Origin: a virus
Direction: 5' to 3' (one strand)
Length of the DNA: 20,237 bases
IMG/VR virus record: IMGVR_UViG_3300028571_000160
Span: 1 to 20,237 of that record
The notes under the pieces were generated by a model, which was given only the letters and a program-made list of their open reading frames with translations, was not told the origin of the DNA and did no database searches. Shown in pieces: positions 1 through 7,600 of this stretch. Position 1 is the stretch's first letter, and each line of letters starts with the position of its first letter. Position numbers and translations under genes: made by a program.

Positions 1-666
1 TTTTTTCTTGCCAAGATATGCTTGTAGTGCAGATTCATCCATGGCATCTTCTTCAACGCTTTCTTTGGCACGCAGTTTAGCTAGTACTGCACCAGCTACT
101 CTTTCACCGGCTTCTTTGCTGCCATAGTGCTCACCAGCCGACTTGGCAATTTTTTCAAAGTTTTTTCCAGGCTTGCCAATGTCTTTTCCAGCACTGGCCT
201 TCTTGGCACTGTAACCAACTTCAGCCACAGGTGTGAGATTCAATCCACCAGAATAGTTTTCGTTTAGGATAGATTTTGTCTTGTTGATGCTTTCTACCAA
301 ATTGTCTGCTTGATTGGCCATGGTACCACTGGGTGTTATCATAGCAATACCAGCGTGTTTAAGTATGCTACGCAGCTCTGGAGATTCTTTTACTTCTTTC
401 TTATCTGCTGCTGCTTTTTTCATTGATTCTTTTTTGTTGCCATCTTTGTCTAGATCTAAGAAGTCTGGCTTGTCGCCTTCCATAACTTCTTCTTCGGGAC
501 ACTCGCAGTGGCTTTCATACATGCCGCATTCGTTGCATTTTTCACCATGTACACCTTCGCTCACAGTCTTGAAACCATATGCCTGAGTGTTGTTGGCCGC
601 ATCACGATAGTGAGGATCTTTTTCAGCAATGGCTTTGAGTTTGTCTAATACGTTGTAAATGTTCAT
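1..666 (-). CDS. Unknown phage protein, partial (C-terminus beyond left edge), with Cys4 and DxDxDG motifs
   Basis: The minus strand stays open from an ATG at 666 to the window edge (222 codons, no stop), so the C-terminus is missing. A good Shine-Dalgarno (AGGAAAAT) precedes the ATG, and only 2 nt separate it from the stop of the 210-aa gene, so the two are probably co-transcribed. Residues about 44-56 read CNECGMYESHCEC, four cysteines in a zinc-ribbon-like spacing. Next comes PDFLDLDKDGNKKESM, whose DLDKDG core resembles a calcium-binding loop and which I recall in structural proteins of marine T4-like phages. The rest is Lys/Ala/Glu-rich and probably helical. The first 15 residues end in IAE, which fits the (L/I)xE consensus cut by the T4 gp21 prohead protease, so a head-internal location is possible. 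I do not recognise a function. Confidence 0.75.
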   Translation of the reverse strand, partial: MNIYNVLDKLKAIAEKDPHYRDAANNTQAYGFKTVSEGVHGEKCNECGMYESHCECPEEEVMEGDKPDFLDLDKDGNKKESMKKAAADKKEVKESPELRSILKHAGIAMITPSGTMANQADNLVESINKTKSILNENYSGGLNLTPVAEVGYSAKKASAGKDIGKPGKNFEKIAKSAGEHYGSKEAGERVAGAVLAKLRAKESVEEDAMDESALQAYLGKKK

Positions 667-668
667 GA

Positions 669-1301
669 TTATTTTCCTACGTTGATGGTCATATCGCCGG
701 CATGCACTTTGGCAGGGCGGCTTACTCGACTGAAAGGACTGGTGTTGTCCTGTGGCAAGTCATTGGTGGTTTTTGCTTTGGGTGTTTTACCACCTGCTAC
801 TTCAAACTTTGCGCCGTCTTTGGCTGCTTCTGCTGCCATGGCAGCATCTCTAGTGGCATAGCGTTTGCTGAGTTCTTTTTGCTCGGCACTGGGTGCGCCT
901 AGGTCTGTGGTCATTAACAAAGAATCTTTTTCGCTGGTTTTTTCTGTGTCCAACTGTCCTTCAGCATCCTTTTCAATGCTGTCGTCCCACTTGCGATCCA
1001 CTACCACAATGTTGGCAGTTGGCACACCGCACAGATGTACCTGCTGCTGGATCTCATCTAGGCTGGCAGGATACTTGAATGTAAAATCAATGATGTTGAT
1101 TTCTGTGTTTTTCAAGCCAGGAAAATCCGAAGGTGTGGCCAGGATAGGCGTTTTTTTAGCCGTGCTCATTGACACCACATCGTACTTGTCTAGGCGTTGC
1201 TTGATATCTGCCTGACATTTGGCATCCAGTTCACCGGCAATTTTTATGCGGTAACTGAACTCCCTGGCATCTTCTATTAAGTATTCTTTAAAACTTTTCA
1301 T
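669..1301 (-). CDS. Putative internal head protein with capsid-targeting-like N-terminus
   Basis: This is a 210-aa protein. It begins MKSFKEYLIEDA, closely resembling the T4 internal-protein capsid-targeting sequence (MKTYQEFIAEA), which is removed after (L/I)xE by the gp21 protease; here the predicted cut follows L-I-E at residue 10. Residues about 15-100 look like a compact alpha/beta domain. They include KKTPI and SDFPGLKNTEINIIDFTFKYP, a pattern I recall in uncharacterised T4-like cyanophage proteins. The remainder (about 105-210) is charged, Ala/Lys-rich and probably disordered. TAGGAA lies about 8 nt before the ATG, and a GCTAAATA late-promoter-like motif lies 22 nt upstream, giving this gene its own late transcript. 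A role as an internal head or scaffold protein is inferred from the N-terminus only. Confidence 0.7.
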   Translation of the reverse strand: MKSFKEYLIEDAREFSYRIKIAGELDAKCQADIKQRLDKYDVVSMSTAKKTPILATPSDFPGLKNTEINIIDFTFKYPASLDEIQQQVHLCGVPTANIVVVDRKWDDSIEKDAEGQLDTEKTSEKDSLLMTTDLGAPSAEQKELSKRYATRDAAMAAEAAKDGAKFEVAGGKTPKAKTTNDLPQDNTSPFSRVSRPAKVHAGDMTINVGK

Positions 1302-1323
1302 AGGTCATTCCTAGGTTATGATT

Positions 1324-1331
1324 TATTTAGC
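1324..1331 (-). promoter_or_regulatory. Late-promoter-like motif GCTAAATA for the 210-aa gene
   Basis: GCTAAATA reads on the minus strand in the 34-nt gap between gp16 and the 210-aa gene. It resembles the T4 late promoter TATAAATA, which starts transcription about 6 nt past its last base. The predicted start near 1318 leaves a 17-nt leader containing the Shine-Dalgarno TAGGAA. The same octamer heads the gp19, gp13 and gp14 units. Confidence 0.55.
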
Positions 1332-1335
1332 GTTT

Positions 1336-1839
1336 TTAATGTTTTACTTCGCCTTCTTTTAGTCTACGCATGAGTTCGTTGCGATCTAAAATCACGCCTT
1401 CTGCTGTGGGTATAGCAGTAGGGCCGCTGAGTAAATCTTCTGATTGGCGCAGTTGATCGCCTTTGAGCTTGGCGTGTTTGAGTTGCAGGTCGATTTGACG
1501 TAGTTTTTTGTTTACTTTGGCTGTTTTGGCAGTGATAGCGTGGCCCAGCATGGTGCCAGCCACAGCAAATATCTCACTTGCGTATCTGCTGTCCACTTGC
1601 ATACCCAGATTCATCAAATCTTCGTAGCTTTCTTTGGCCAAGCCCACAAGTTCGTCAATTTCCGTGTCGGCTGCTTCCAGGCCCTTGACTGCAGGCAGCG
1701 CTGACTCTATGCGCTCTAAGTTGGCCAATGCTGTGGCAGTAACGGGCACATCTTCCGATTCTATCTGCACAGCAGGAGTTTCCGTTACTGTTTCTTCGTC
1801 CTGCGGTAATTCAAACAATTCTTCTAATTTTTTGGTCAC
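1336..1839 (-). CDS. 16: Terminase small subunit (T4 gp16-like)
   Basis: This 167-aa protein resembles T4 gp16, the small terminase subunit. In T4, gp16 forms a ring that recognises concatemeric DNA and stimulates gp17 during head filling. The acidic N-terminus (residues 1-35) is followed by a central coiled-coil hairpin (about 65-130). Within it, ESYEDLMNLGM and SRYASEIFAVAGTML correspond to the T4 segment ALTLARESEHPRAYEVVGNLM, and the second helix (KVNKKLRQIDLQLKHAKL) matches the T4 LADINQQLMDLHEKK helix. The C-terminal DRNELMRRLKEG is a short basic tail. The start is GTG, overlapping the gp4 stop as GTGA, and is supported by a near-perfect Shine-Dalgarno AAGGAGGT 5 nt upstream. The large subunit gp17, which usually follows gp16, is not in the window. 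Confidence 0.8.
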   Translation of the reverse strand: MTKKLEELFELPQDEETVTETPAVQIESEDVPVTATALANLERIESALPAVKGLEAADTEIDELVGLAKESYEDLMNLGMQVDSRYASEIFAVAGTMLGHAITAKTAKVNKKLRQIDLQLKHAKLKGDQLRQSEDLLSGPTAIPTAEGVILDRNELMRRLKEGEVKH

Positions 1840-2270
1840 CTACGACCTCCTTGATAAAATATGTCTTCTTCTGTGACTACTCTAAAAGTAAGGCCTTGAC
1901 GTTTACACCAAGCCTGGGCCGCTGCCCACTTGGCATAGTTGATGGCCACGGTCATGCGTTCTCTGTTGCTGGCCTTGCTTTCAATGATACTTTGCTTCTT
2001 GGGCTTGATTTCCACTACCTCAGTGCAGATTTGATTTTTCTTGTTGAGATACTGCACCAGAAAATCAGGCACATATATGGTCTGCTTGCCTGTCACGGGG
2101 TTTTGATAAGGAATGCGTATGCTTTCGCTGGCCCATTTGATGATGTTTTTGTTGTTGTCGCAGAAGTTCATAAAACTCAACTCCCAGCCTGAACGATATC
2201 TGGGACGACCTAGGCCTACATACTTGTCGGGATTTTGGGGTACAAATTCCCCTTGAGCAAACTTGGACAT
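1836..2270 (-). CDS. 4: Head completion nuclease-fold protein (T4 gp4-like)
   Basis: This 144-aa protein is a clear relative of T4 gp4 (the gene once called 50/65), which is needed to complete DNA-filled heads before tail joining. It has the TnsA/restriction-endonuclease fold signature: RSGWELSFMNF with E30, YVPDFLV with D69, and VVEIKPKK with E87 and K89, matching the E...D...ExK catalytic layout. The N-terminal PQNPDKYVGLGRPRYRS also follows the family pattern. All putative catalytic residues are present, so nuclease activity is plausible. The ATG lies 1 nt after the stop of the 129-aa gene and has no strong Shine-Dalgarno, suggesting translational coupling. Its own stop overlaps the gp16 GTG, so the 129-aa gene, gp4 and gp16 look like one operon. 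Confidence 0.87.
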   Translation of the reverse strand: MSKFAQGEFVPQNPDKYVGLGRPRYRSGWELSFMNFCDNNKNIIKWASESIRIPYQNPVTGKQTIYVPDFLVQYLNKKNQICTEVVEIKPKKQSIIESKASNRERMTVAINYAKWAAAQAWCKRQGLTFRVVTEEDIFYQGGRR

Positions 2271-2271
2271 T

Positions 2272-2661
2272 TCAATCTAGTATGGTCCTGGTCACGTAGT
2301 AGTTACTGCTGAACTTGCGCACAGTACCCAACAGTGTGCTGGTGCTCTGGATCTGATTCAACCAATAGGCCATCAGCGTGTCAATGGTTATGCCCTGGCT
2401 GTTGTCGATCTGCTGCAAGAGATCTTGCACAGTGATGTTTTCACCGTTGCTCTGAAAATTTGCTGCAATCCTAAAAAGATTGTCTGTAAACGCAGCTGCG
2501 GCTTCTTTGCTGTCAGCGGTTTTTTCAAAATATCCCAGAGTATAATCATAGGTATCTTGATCTACACCGTAGCCATAGATGCCGTCGTAGGCAGCATTGA
2601 ACTGCTGATACACAGCACTGGTACGATCTTTCACATTGTCGGGGTTGTTCACTGAAGGCAT
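2272..2661 (-). CDS. Conserved phage protein of unknown function, probably virion-associated
   Basis: This 129-aa protein is predicted to be mostly helical, rich in Tyr, Asn and Gln, with no signal peptide or membrane segment. Its C-terminus (MAYWLNQIQSTSTLLGTV followed by YYVTRTILD) resembles a pattern I recall at the end of small structural-type proteins in marine T4-like phages. I cannot assign a function. It heads an operon with gp4 and gp16, which suggests a head-completion or neck role. A GGTAAATA motif lies 5 nt before the ATG, with only a distant AAGG overlapping it, so its mRNA may be leaderless. Confidence 0.75.
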   Translation of the reverse strand: MPSVNNPDNVKDRTSAVYQQFNAAYDGIYGYGVDQDTYDYTLGYFEKTADSKEAAAAFTDNLFRIAANFQSNGENITVQDLLQQIDNSQGITIDTLMAYWLNQIQSTSTLLGTVRKFSSNYYVTRTILD

Positions 2662-2666
2662 ATGAA

Positions 2667-2674
2667 TATTTACC
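2667..2674 (-). promoter_or_regulatory. Late-promoter-like motif GGTAAATA, 5 nt before the 129-aa gene
   Basis: GGTAAATA on the minus strand ends 5 nt before the ATG at 2661. With T4 late-promoter geometry (last motif base at -6), transcription would start on the A of the start codon, giving a leaderless mRNA. It lies in the only gap (37 nt) between the second tube-fold gene and the 129-aa/gp4/gp16 operon. Confidence 0.45.
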
Positions 2675-2698
2675 TTGTGTATTTTACCAAACTAAGGA

Positions 2699-3874
2699 TT
2701 AGTTGCCGCCGCTGATTCTAGGTGTGTTATTCTGCGGAACAGTGTTGGTGTTGTTGCCCTTGGGCGGTGTGGGGAAGAAAGTGCTTAGAGTTTTGTTGAT
2801 AGCTGGCACTTGATTTCTTATCACTGTTTCGACCCCTTGACTCAAGATCTGGGTGCCAACCTGCGTGACTTCTTGCTTGGCTATGGATTTCAAACTCTTG
2901 TCTTTGAATGTCTGATATGTACGAACACCTTGCAGCACAGCACCGATAGGGTTGCCTGCTGCCAGATCATTCAGTATGCCTTGTCCGGCATCCAGCAATC
3001 CGCCTTTGCCTAGTATGGTTGCATTGCCTCCGGGTCTTGTGATTGCGCTGGAAACTTGATCATAGTCAGCAGTCCTGCCAAAGAACGGCGGTGCGCCTGC
3101 CTTGGTGGCGCCATTGAGTGCGCCGGAATAGTATTTGACCAGCTCGTACTTGATGGTCATGGTATTCTGCATGGTTTCGCCGCCGGCAGCATAGTCGTAT
3201 GTGTCATGTGCAAAATCTGTGATCACAGGATTTATCAATGTGTAGGCACTGTAGTTGTGCTGATTGAATCCAAAGATAGTGATGTCATTGAAGAAGTTGG
3301 TGGACGCACCAGGCTGATTATTCACAGGTGAGCCACGTCCTTCGCCTACCAAACCAAAGTCTCCAATCTGGCGCTCGCCTGCATAGATGTCGTTTGAGTT
3401 ATAACTAAATCCTGCAAATGTTGGATCCGACCCCGGGCTGCCGTTGCTGGCAGGAATGCCGTTGTAACTGTATTGGCTGTCTTTGATGTAATACTGATAA
3501 TAGGCATACCACATCTGACGAACTAGATCACTGTTGTCATCGTGAAAAGTTATTTGTACAGGATTGTAATTGATCTTGGTGTTGGCATAGCGTTTGCGAT
3601 TGTACTGATTGAGTTCTTCTACCTGGAATTGATAACTGGGCAATTGCACGCTCTTGACTGTTTTGCTAATAGTGGTATTGGCTTCGCCCAGCAGTTGCGT
3701 GATTCCTGGAATCTGGCCGTTGATGTTGAACACACAATGGAATAGAAACTTGACCTTGGGCGCATAAGCAAATGCGTTAGGTACAAATGTTTTTGATGCG
3801 TGTTGATAGTCCTTGAGCTGAGGACCGGTGATCCCGCTCAAGAACCCTTTTATGAAGTCATTACCGAAGGCCAT
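2699..3874 (-). CDS. Second tail-tube-fold protein (gp19/gp54-like) with C-terminal extension
   Basis: This 391-aa protein follows gp19 and appears to share its fold. KVKFLFHCVFNI is a first tube strand. Next come TVKSVQLPSYQFQVEELNQY and ITFHDDNSDLVRQMWYAYYQ, which mirror the T4 gp19 pattern of a 'LP' loop, a strand and then a helix carrying Trp. INPVITDFAHDTYDY with MTIKYELVKYYSG is the closing strand pair. The C-terminal third (about 275-391) is Gly/Asn/Pro-rich and has no counterpart in gp19. It could be the tube initiator (gp54-like) or another tail-tube-fold structural protein; I cannot decide. ATG 3874 is preferred over the TTG at 3877, because AGGAGG sits 5 nt before the ATG but only 2 nt before the TTG. 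It is co-transcribed with gp19 (14-nt gap). Confidence 0.65.
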   Translation of the reverse strand: MAFGNDFIKGFLSGITGPQLKDYQHASKTFVPNAFAYAPKVKFLFHCVFNINGQIPGITQLLGEANTTISKTVKSVQLPSYQFQVEELNQYNRKRYANTKINYNPVQITFHDDNSDLVRQMWYAYYQYYIKDSQYSYNGIPASNGSPGSDPTFAGFSYNSNDIYAGERQIGDFGLVGEGRGSPVNNQPGASTNFFNDITIFGFNQHNYSAYTLINPVITDFAHDTYDYAAGGETMQNTMTIKYELVKYYSGALNGATKAGAPPFFGRTADYDQVSSAITRPGGNATILGKGGLLDAGQGILNDLAAGNPIGAVLQGVRTYQTFKDKSLKSIAKQEVTQVGTQILSQGVETVIRNQVPAINKTLSTFFPTPPKGNNTNTVPQNNTPRISGGN

Positions 3875-3888
3875 CAAGCCCTCCTAGA

Positions 3889-4548
3889 TTAGCCGCCAGT
3901 TTGACCTGCGCCAGTTATAGAACCAAGAGCTCTACTGACTGCTCCGCCCAACTGTTGACCAACGCCGCCGCCTGTGGTGGGGTCAACGCCTTGCAGTGCA
4001 TTATCAAATCTAATGCTTAGAGAAATAGTTACTGGCTCACTGGAACCATAGTTCAAATCATTGTAATTAGCACTGGCAAGATAGCAGCCCAGCAAGTTCC
4101 ATGTTTCCAATACCACTGGCTCCAGAGCACCGTTGCCGCCGTCTAGTATTTCGCACTGCATGGAAAACTTGTAGTTTACACCTGCTGTGGCACTGGCTTG
4201 CTCATAGAAATCCAATTGTTTCTGCAGTTGCTCGCCTACTAATCTTGTAACCGAACCCGAAGCATCATCGCGAACGTTCAATGTCGTGGCTTCCCATGAA
4301 TGTTTTCCAGGCAGATACACTGTGGAATTGTAAATGGGTATGGTCATTTCTTCAAATGAAACACTGGGTCTAGCAAAGTCAATGACTTGCTTGGTTAATT
4401 CTGTGGTTGCTGTTGTAACACCAAAGCCGTAGAGTAGTACACGGAATCGGTACTTGAGCTTGGGCATCAACAGGCCTTGATTACCTTGACCTTCGATAGG
4501 TACTGTTAGGTTCTGCAAGCTCTGTACGGTCTGTGATGAAAGTGGCAT
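3889..4548 (-). CDS. 19: Tail tube protein (T4 gp19-like)
   Basis: This 219-aa protein is the inner tube through which DNA passes, polymerising in hexameric rings inside the sheath. It has the expected order: LKYRFRVLLYGFG (first strand), a QVIDFARPSVSFEEMTIP loop, STVYLPGKHSWEATTLNVRDD (T4 gp19 has a similarly placed DRTFDDWTVTVMND), the helix LVGEQLQKQLDFYE, and the closing strands WNLLGCYLASANYNDLNYG and VTISLSIRFDNAL. T4 gp19 is 163 aa; the extra length is mainly a Gly-rich C-terminal tail. AGGAG lies 8 nt before the ATG and a GCTAAATA late motif lies 21 nt upstream. Its position just after the sheath gene matches the T4 gene order 18-19. Confidence 0.87.
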   Translation of the reverse strand: MPLSSQTVQSLQNLTVPIEGQGNQGLLMPKLKYRFRVLLYGFGVTTATTELTKQVIDFARPSVSFEEMTIPIYNSTVYLPGKHSWEATTLNVRDDASGSVTRLVGEQLQKQLDFYEQASATAGVNYKFSMQCEILDGGNGALEPVVLETWNLLGCYLASANYNDLNYGSSEPVTISLSIRFDNALQGVDPTTGGGVGQQLGGAVSRALGSITGAGQTGG

Positions 4549-4569
4549 TTCGATTTCTCCTGTTACTGT

Positions 4570-4577
4570 TATTTAGC
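4570..4577 (-). promoter_or_regulatory. Late-promoter-like motif GCTAAATA for gp19
   Basis: GCTAAATA on the minus strand lies between the post-sheath hairpin and gp19. The predicted start near 4564 leaves a 15-16-nt leader holding the AGGAG Shine-Dalgarno. gp19 and the second tube gene can therefore be transcribed independently of the sheath. Confidence 0.6.
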
Positions 4578-4593
4578 CCTGGGTCCGGAAGCT

Positions 4594-4617
4594 AAAATAA
4601 GGGTTGCCCCTTATTTT
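4594..4617 (-). terminator. Perfect 10-bp hairpin with GCAA tetraloop after the sheath gene
   Basis: On the minus strand AAAATAAGGG, loop GCAA and CCCTTATTTT form a perfect 10-bp stem closed by a GNRA tetraloop. The stem starts inside the sheath stop codon (TAA at 4618-4616). The A/T-flanked shape, ending in TTTT, suits a rho-independent terminator for gp18, or an mRNA-stabilising 3' hairpin. The stem is nearly symmetrical, so it could work on either strand, but only the minus strand is transcribed here. Confidence 0.7.
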
Positions 4618-7600
4618 ATGCTCCTGCCGAGATCTCTCCTGTGTTCTTGACACGGATCGGTATGTAGATAAATTCAACTGTTTTAACTGGCTCAACAGCA
4701 ATATCAACATACAGTTCGTTGCGATCCACACGCTCAGGTGTGTTGTTTGATTCATCGCACACTGCCAAGTAATCATAAAGACCGCGTTTTGCTACCAAAT
4801 CATTCAACAGTGTTGTCACTGTGGCCAAGACCTGGCTGCGTGTAAATGCATCGTTGGGCTCAAACAAGTATGGTTGTACTGCTGTGGCCAACTGTGTACG
4901 CAGATAAACAATCAAGCGTGCCACGTTCACACGGTTTAGTGCAGATCCCACATTGTAACGTGTCTTCTGACCATAAGCAGTGATGCCTGTGCCAGGAATA
5001 AACGTGATAGGATTGATGGCGTTTTCATACAAGATGTCACGCAGGTCGCGGCCCATATTGGTTTGTGTGAACTCGCCAGTCTGACCGTTGATATAACCAA
5101 TGCGTGCAGCATTATCTACCACACCACGACGTGTGCCAGCAGGAGCAAACCATGGATAGCTGGCTTCGTCTGAACGTACATATGTACGCAACATCATATG
5201 GCTGGGCGGTTGTACCACGATCGTGCCATCTGTGTTGTTGGTCTGGCAAGAAGGATAGTATGTGGCCACATAAGGATCCCCTGTGGTCACATAATCTTCG
5301 GGCAACACCTGTGCACCGGCCAAATCATTGGTGGCATAGATCTGCAGAGGCTGGCTTGTTGCAGGCAGTCTCATGGGTGTGTCACCAATGATGAACGCTG
5401 TGTTGCTGCGATCATTGTTGAGCACTACCAAGTTCTGGATCAACTCAGGATACTGTGGGCAGGCCAGCAGGTTGAATATGCGTGCATCTTCGCGAGCCTC
5501 TGAACTGACATCAATGGCAGCACGCAGAGCCTGTACAATCAAAGCACGCTGTGCTTTGCGTCCAGCATACATAGCGCCGTTGTCACGCAGGCCAGATGCT
5601 GTGACCCAGGTATACGAATACGTAGGCAAGGTCTGATCAGGATACTTCTGTGCTGTGAAGTAGTTGGTGGTAAAGGCCTTGACGTTAAAGCCCGAACGAC
5701 GCATATTCCAAAGCAAGATACCTTCAGGATATAGATCAGGATCTGGAGCATCCAAGTCCAAGTAATCACTGTTCAACAAACTTTGGATAGTAGGTACAGG
5801 ATCGTTCACAGGGTCAACTGTGCCTGCGCTGGCCCAACGTGCATCAGCAAACAAGATGCCGTTTTGGCTGGTCTGATCGGCATTGTCAATCAACACCCAC
5901 TGATAATCACCGGGTGCTACTTCTTCCCAACGCTTGACGATGGGATAGTTGTCAAGGTCGCTGGTGTCAATCCACAACTGACCCACTTGATCTGTCAGTT
6001 GGATTTCACTACTGTTGACCGTGATAGTTGTGGGCTCAGTGGGACTGATGATAGGACCTGTTTCGTTGAGTCCTGTGCTGAGATTGTAGCCACGGATGTC
6101 TGCTGTGACATTGTAGTAACCTTTCCAAACACCGCCATCTTTGATCATGATGTCAACTTGATCAGCAGCTGAGTAGTACCAGTATGTGCCGTTGTCAGGC
6201 AAGCGATCAGGTGCTGTGGGCTGATAGTAAACTTCTGTGCCCAGCGCCCAGGTGCTGCCGTCTACCCAGTTACTGAGTTCAACCACATCGCCGTCGCCGC
6301 CTAGGCCAGTGCTGCCAAAGTAGTTGTTGGTCTTGGCATTGACTGTTACAGTGGTTGCTGCACCATCGTTGGGCACAAAGCCTGCGATGCTGACCACTGA
6401 ACTGTTGACGCCACCATCTTGCAGCAGGATACTGCCACCATATTCATGTGACAGCACGATGTAACCCTGAGCATTGACTTCAGCAGTGACGCCGTCTAGA
6501 TTGGCACCCGACACAGCTGTAACAAAATCCTCAGCGCTGTAAGTGCCGCCAACTGTACACTCTACAGGAGTAGCGTATACGCTGGATCCCTTGACGCTGG
6601 CACTGATATAGAAAGTCTTATCTGTGGAACTAGTAAAGTCAGGATCGGCTGCTACGCCTTGTGCATTGGTAGCACCTGCTGCATAACGCTGGAATAACTG
6701 CATACCAACCAAACCATTGGTTACAGTATTGGTAGTAGTATTGACTGTAAAATTATTAGTATCTGCCATGGGATGGATTTGTGCATAAGTCGCACCAGCA
6801 GCAATATTCTTGCCGCCGCCTGCAGGATCTAATGCATTATTAACAGCCGCATCACTGATGTACAAAGGACAACTCTGCTGTACAAACTGTAGCAGTGTAG
6901 TGCTCCACTTGCTGACATTCAATAGTGTTCCATTGTTGACTGCTGTGGTCTTGTTCCAGATAGATCCCGAAGGACGCTGAGTGTCCAATGTACTGGTCCA
7001 GCGTGGAGGATTGGTATGTGGTCCTGCTCGTGTCACTGGTACATTATAGGTATCGGCTGTAACTCCCAGCAGACTCAACATACTGGCATCACCCCCTAAA
7101 GCGATAGTGCCGTAAGCACCACCTGAAGGTTGTGCTGTGTATCCGCCGTAGATATTAAGTCTATTGTTGACCACGCCTGCTGTGATACCCGTGATGCTGG
7201 CAGCATTAATGGCTGCAGCCAAGGTAGATATAGTAGCACCCTGTGCGTTGGGAGCCCAAATAGAATTGGGATTGCCCACTACCACTCCCCCATCGGCACC
7301 TACGATCACAGCATAGCTGGCATTGTACCCACCGGTTATGGCAGCAATACTGGTCAAACCAGATGCTGTACCTGCTGCCCAAGTAGTACCGGTTGGTGAC
7401 ACGTAGACTTCTCCAGAAGCAGCAATAGCCACAAACTGTCCGTTGGTATATGTGACATCTACTAAATTTTTAGTTGATGCAATAGCGCTGGCAGTCACAG
7501 CACTCCATGCCGATACGTTGCTAGCTGCATCCGAGGCATTGCGTAACACAGTGCCGCCGGCACCAACTACGATAGTAGTGCCGCCGTTGTAAGCCACGGC

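Noticed and set aside
3875-3877. TTG as start of the second tube-fold protein
   Set aside because: It leaves only 2 nt after AGGAGG; the adjacent ATG at 3874 has proper spacing.
4573-4776. 67-codon minus-strand frame spanning the sheath 3' end and the hairpin
   Set aside because: It lies within the gp18 C-terminal coding region in another frame and crosses the terminator-like hairpin; there is no Shine-Dalgarno or family pattern.
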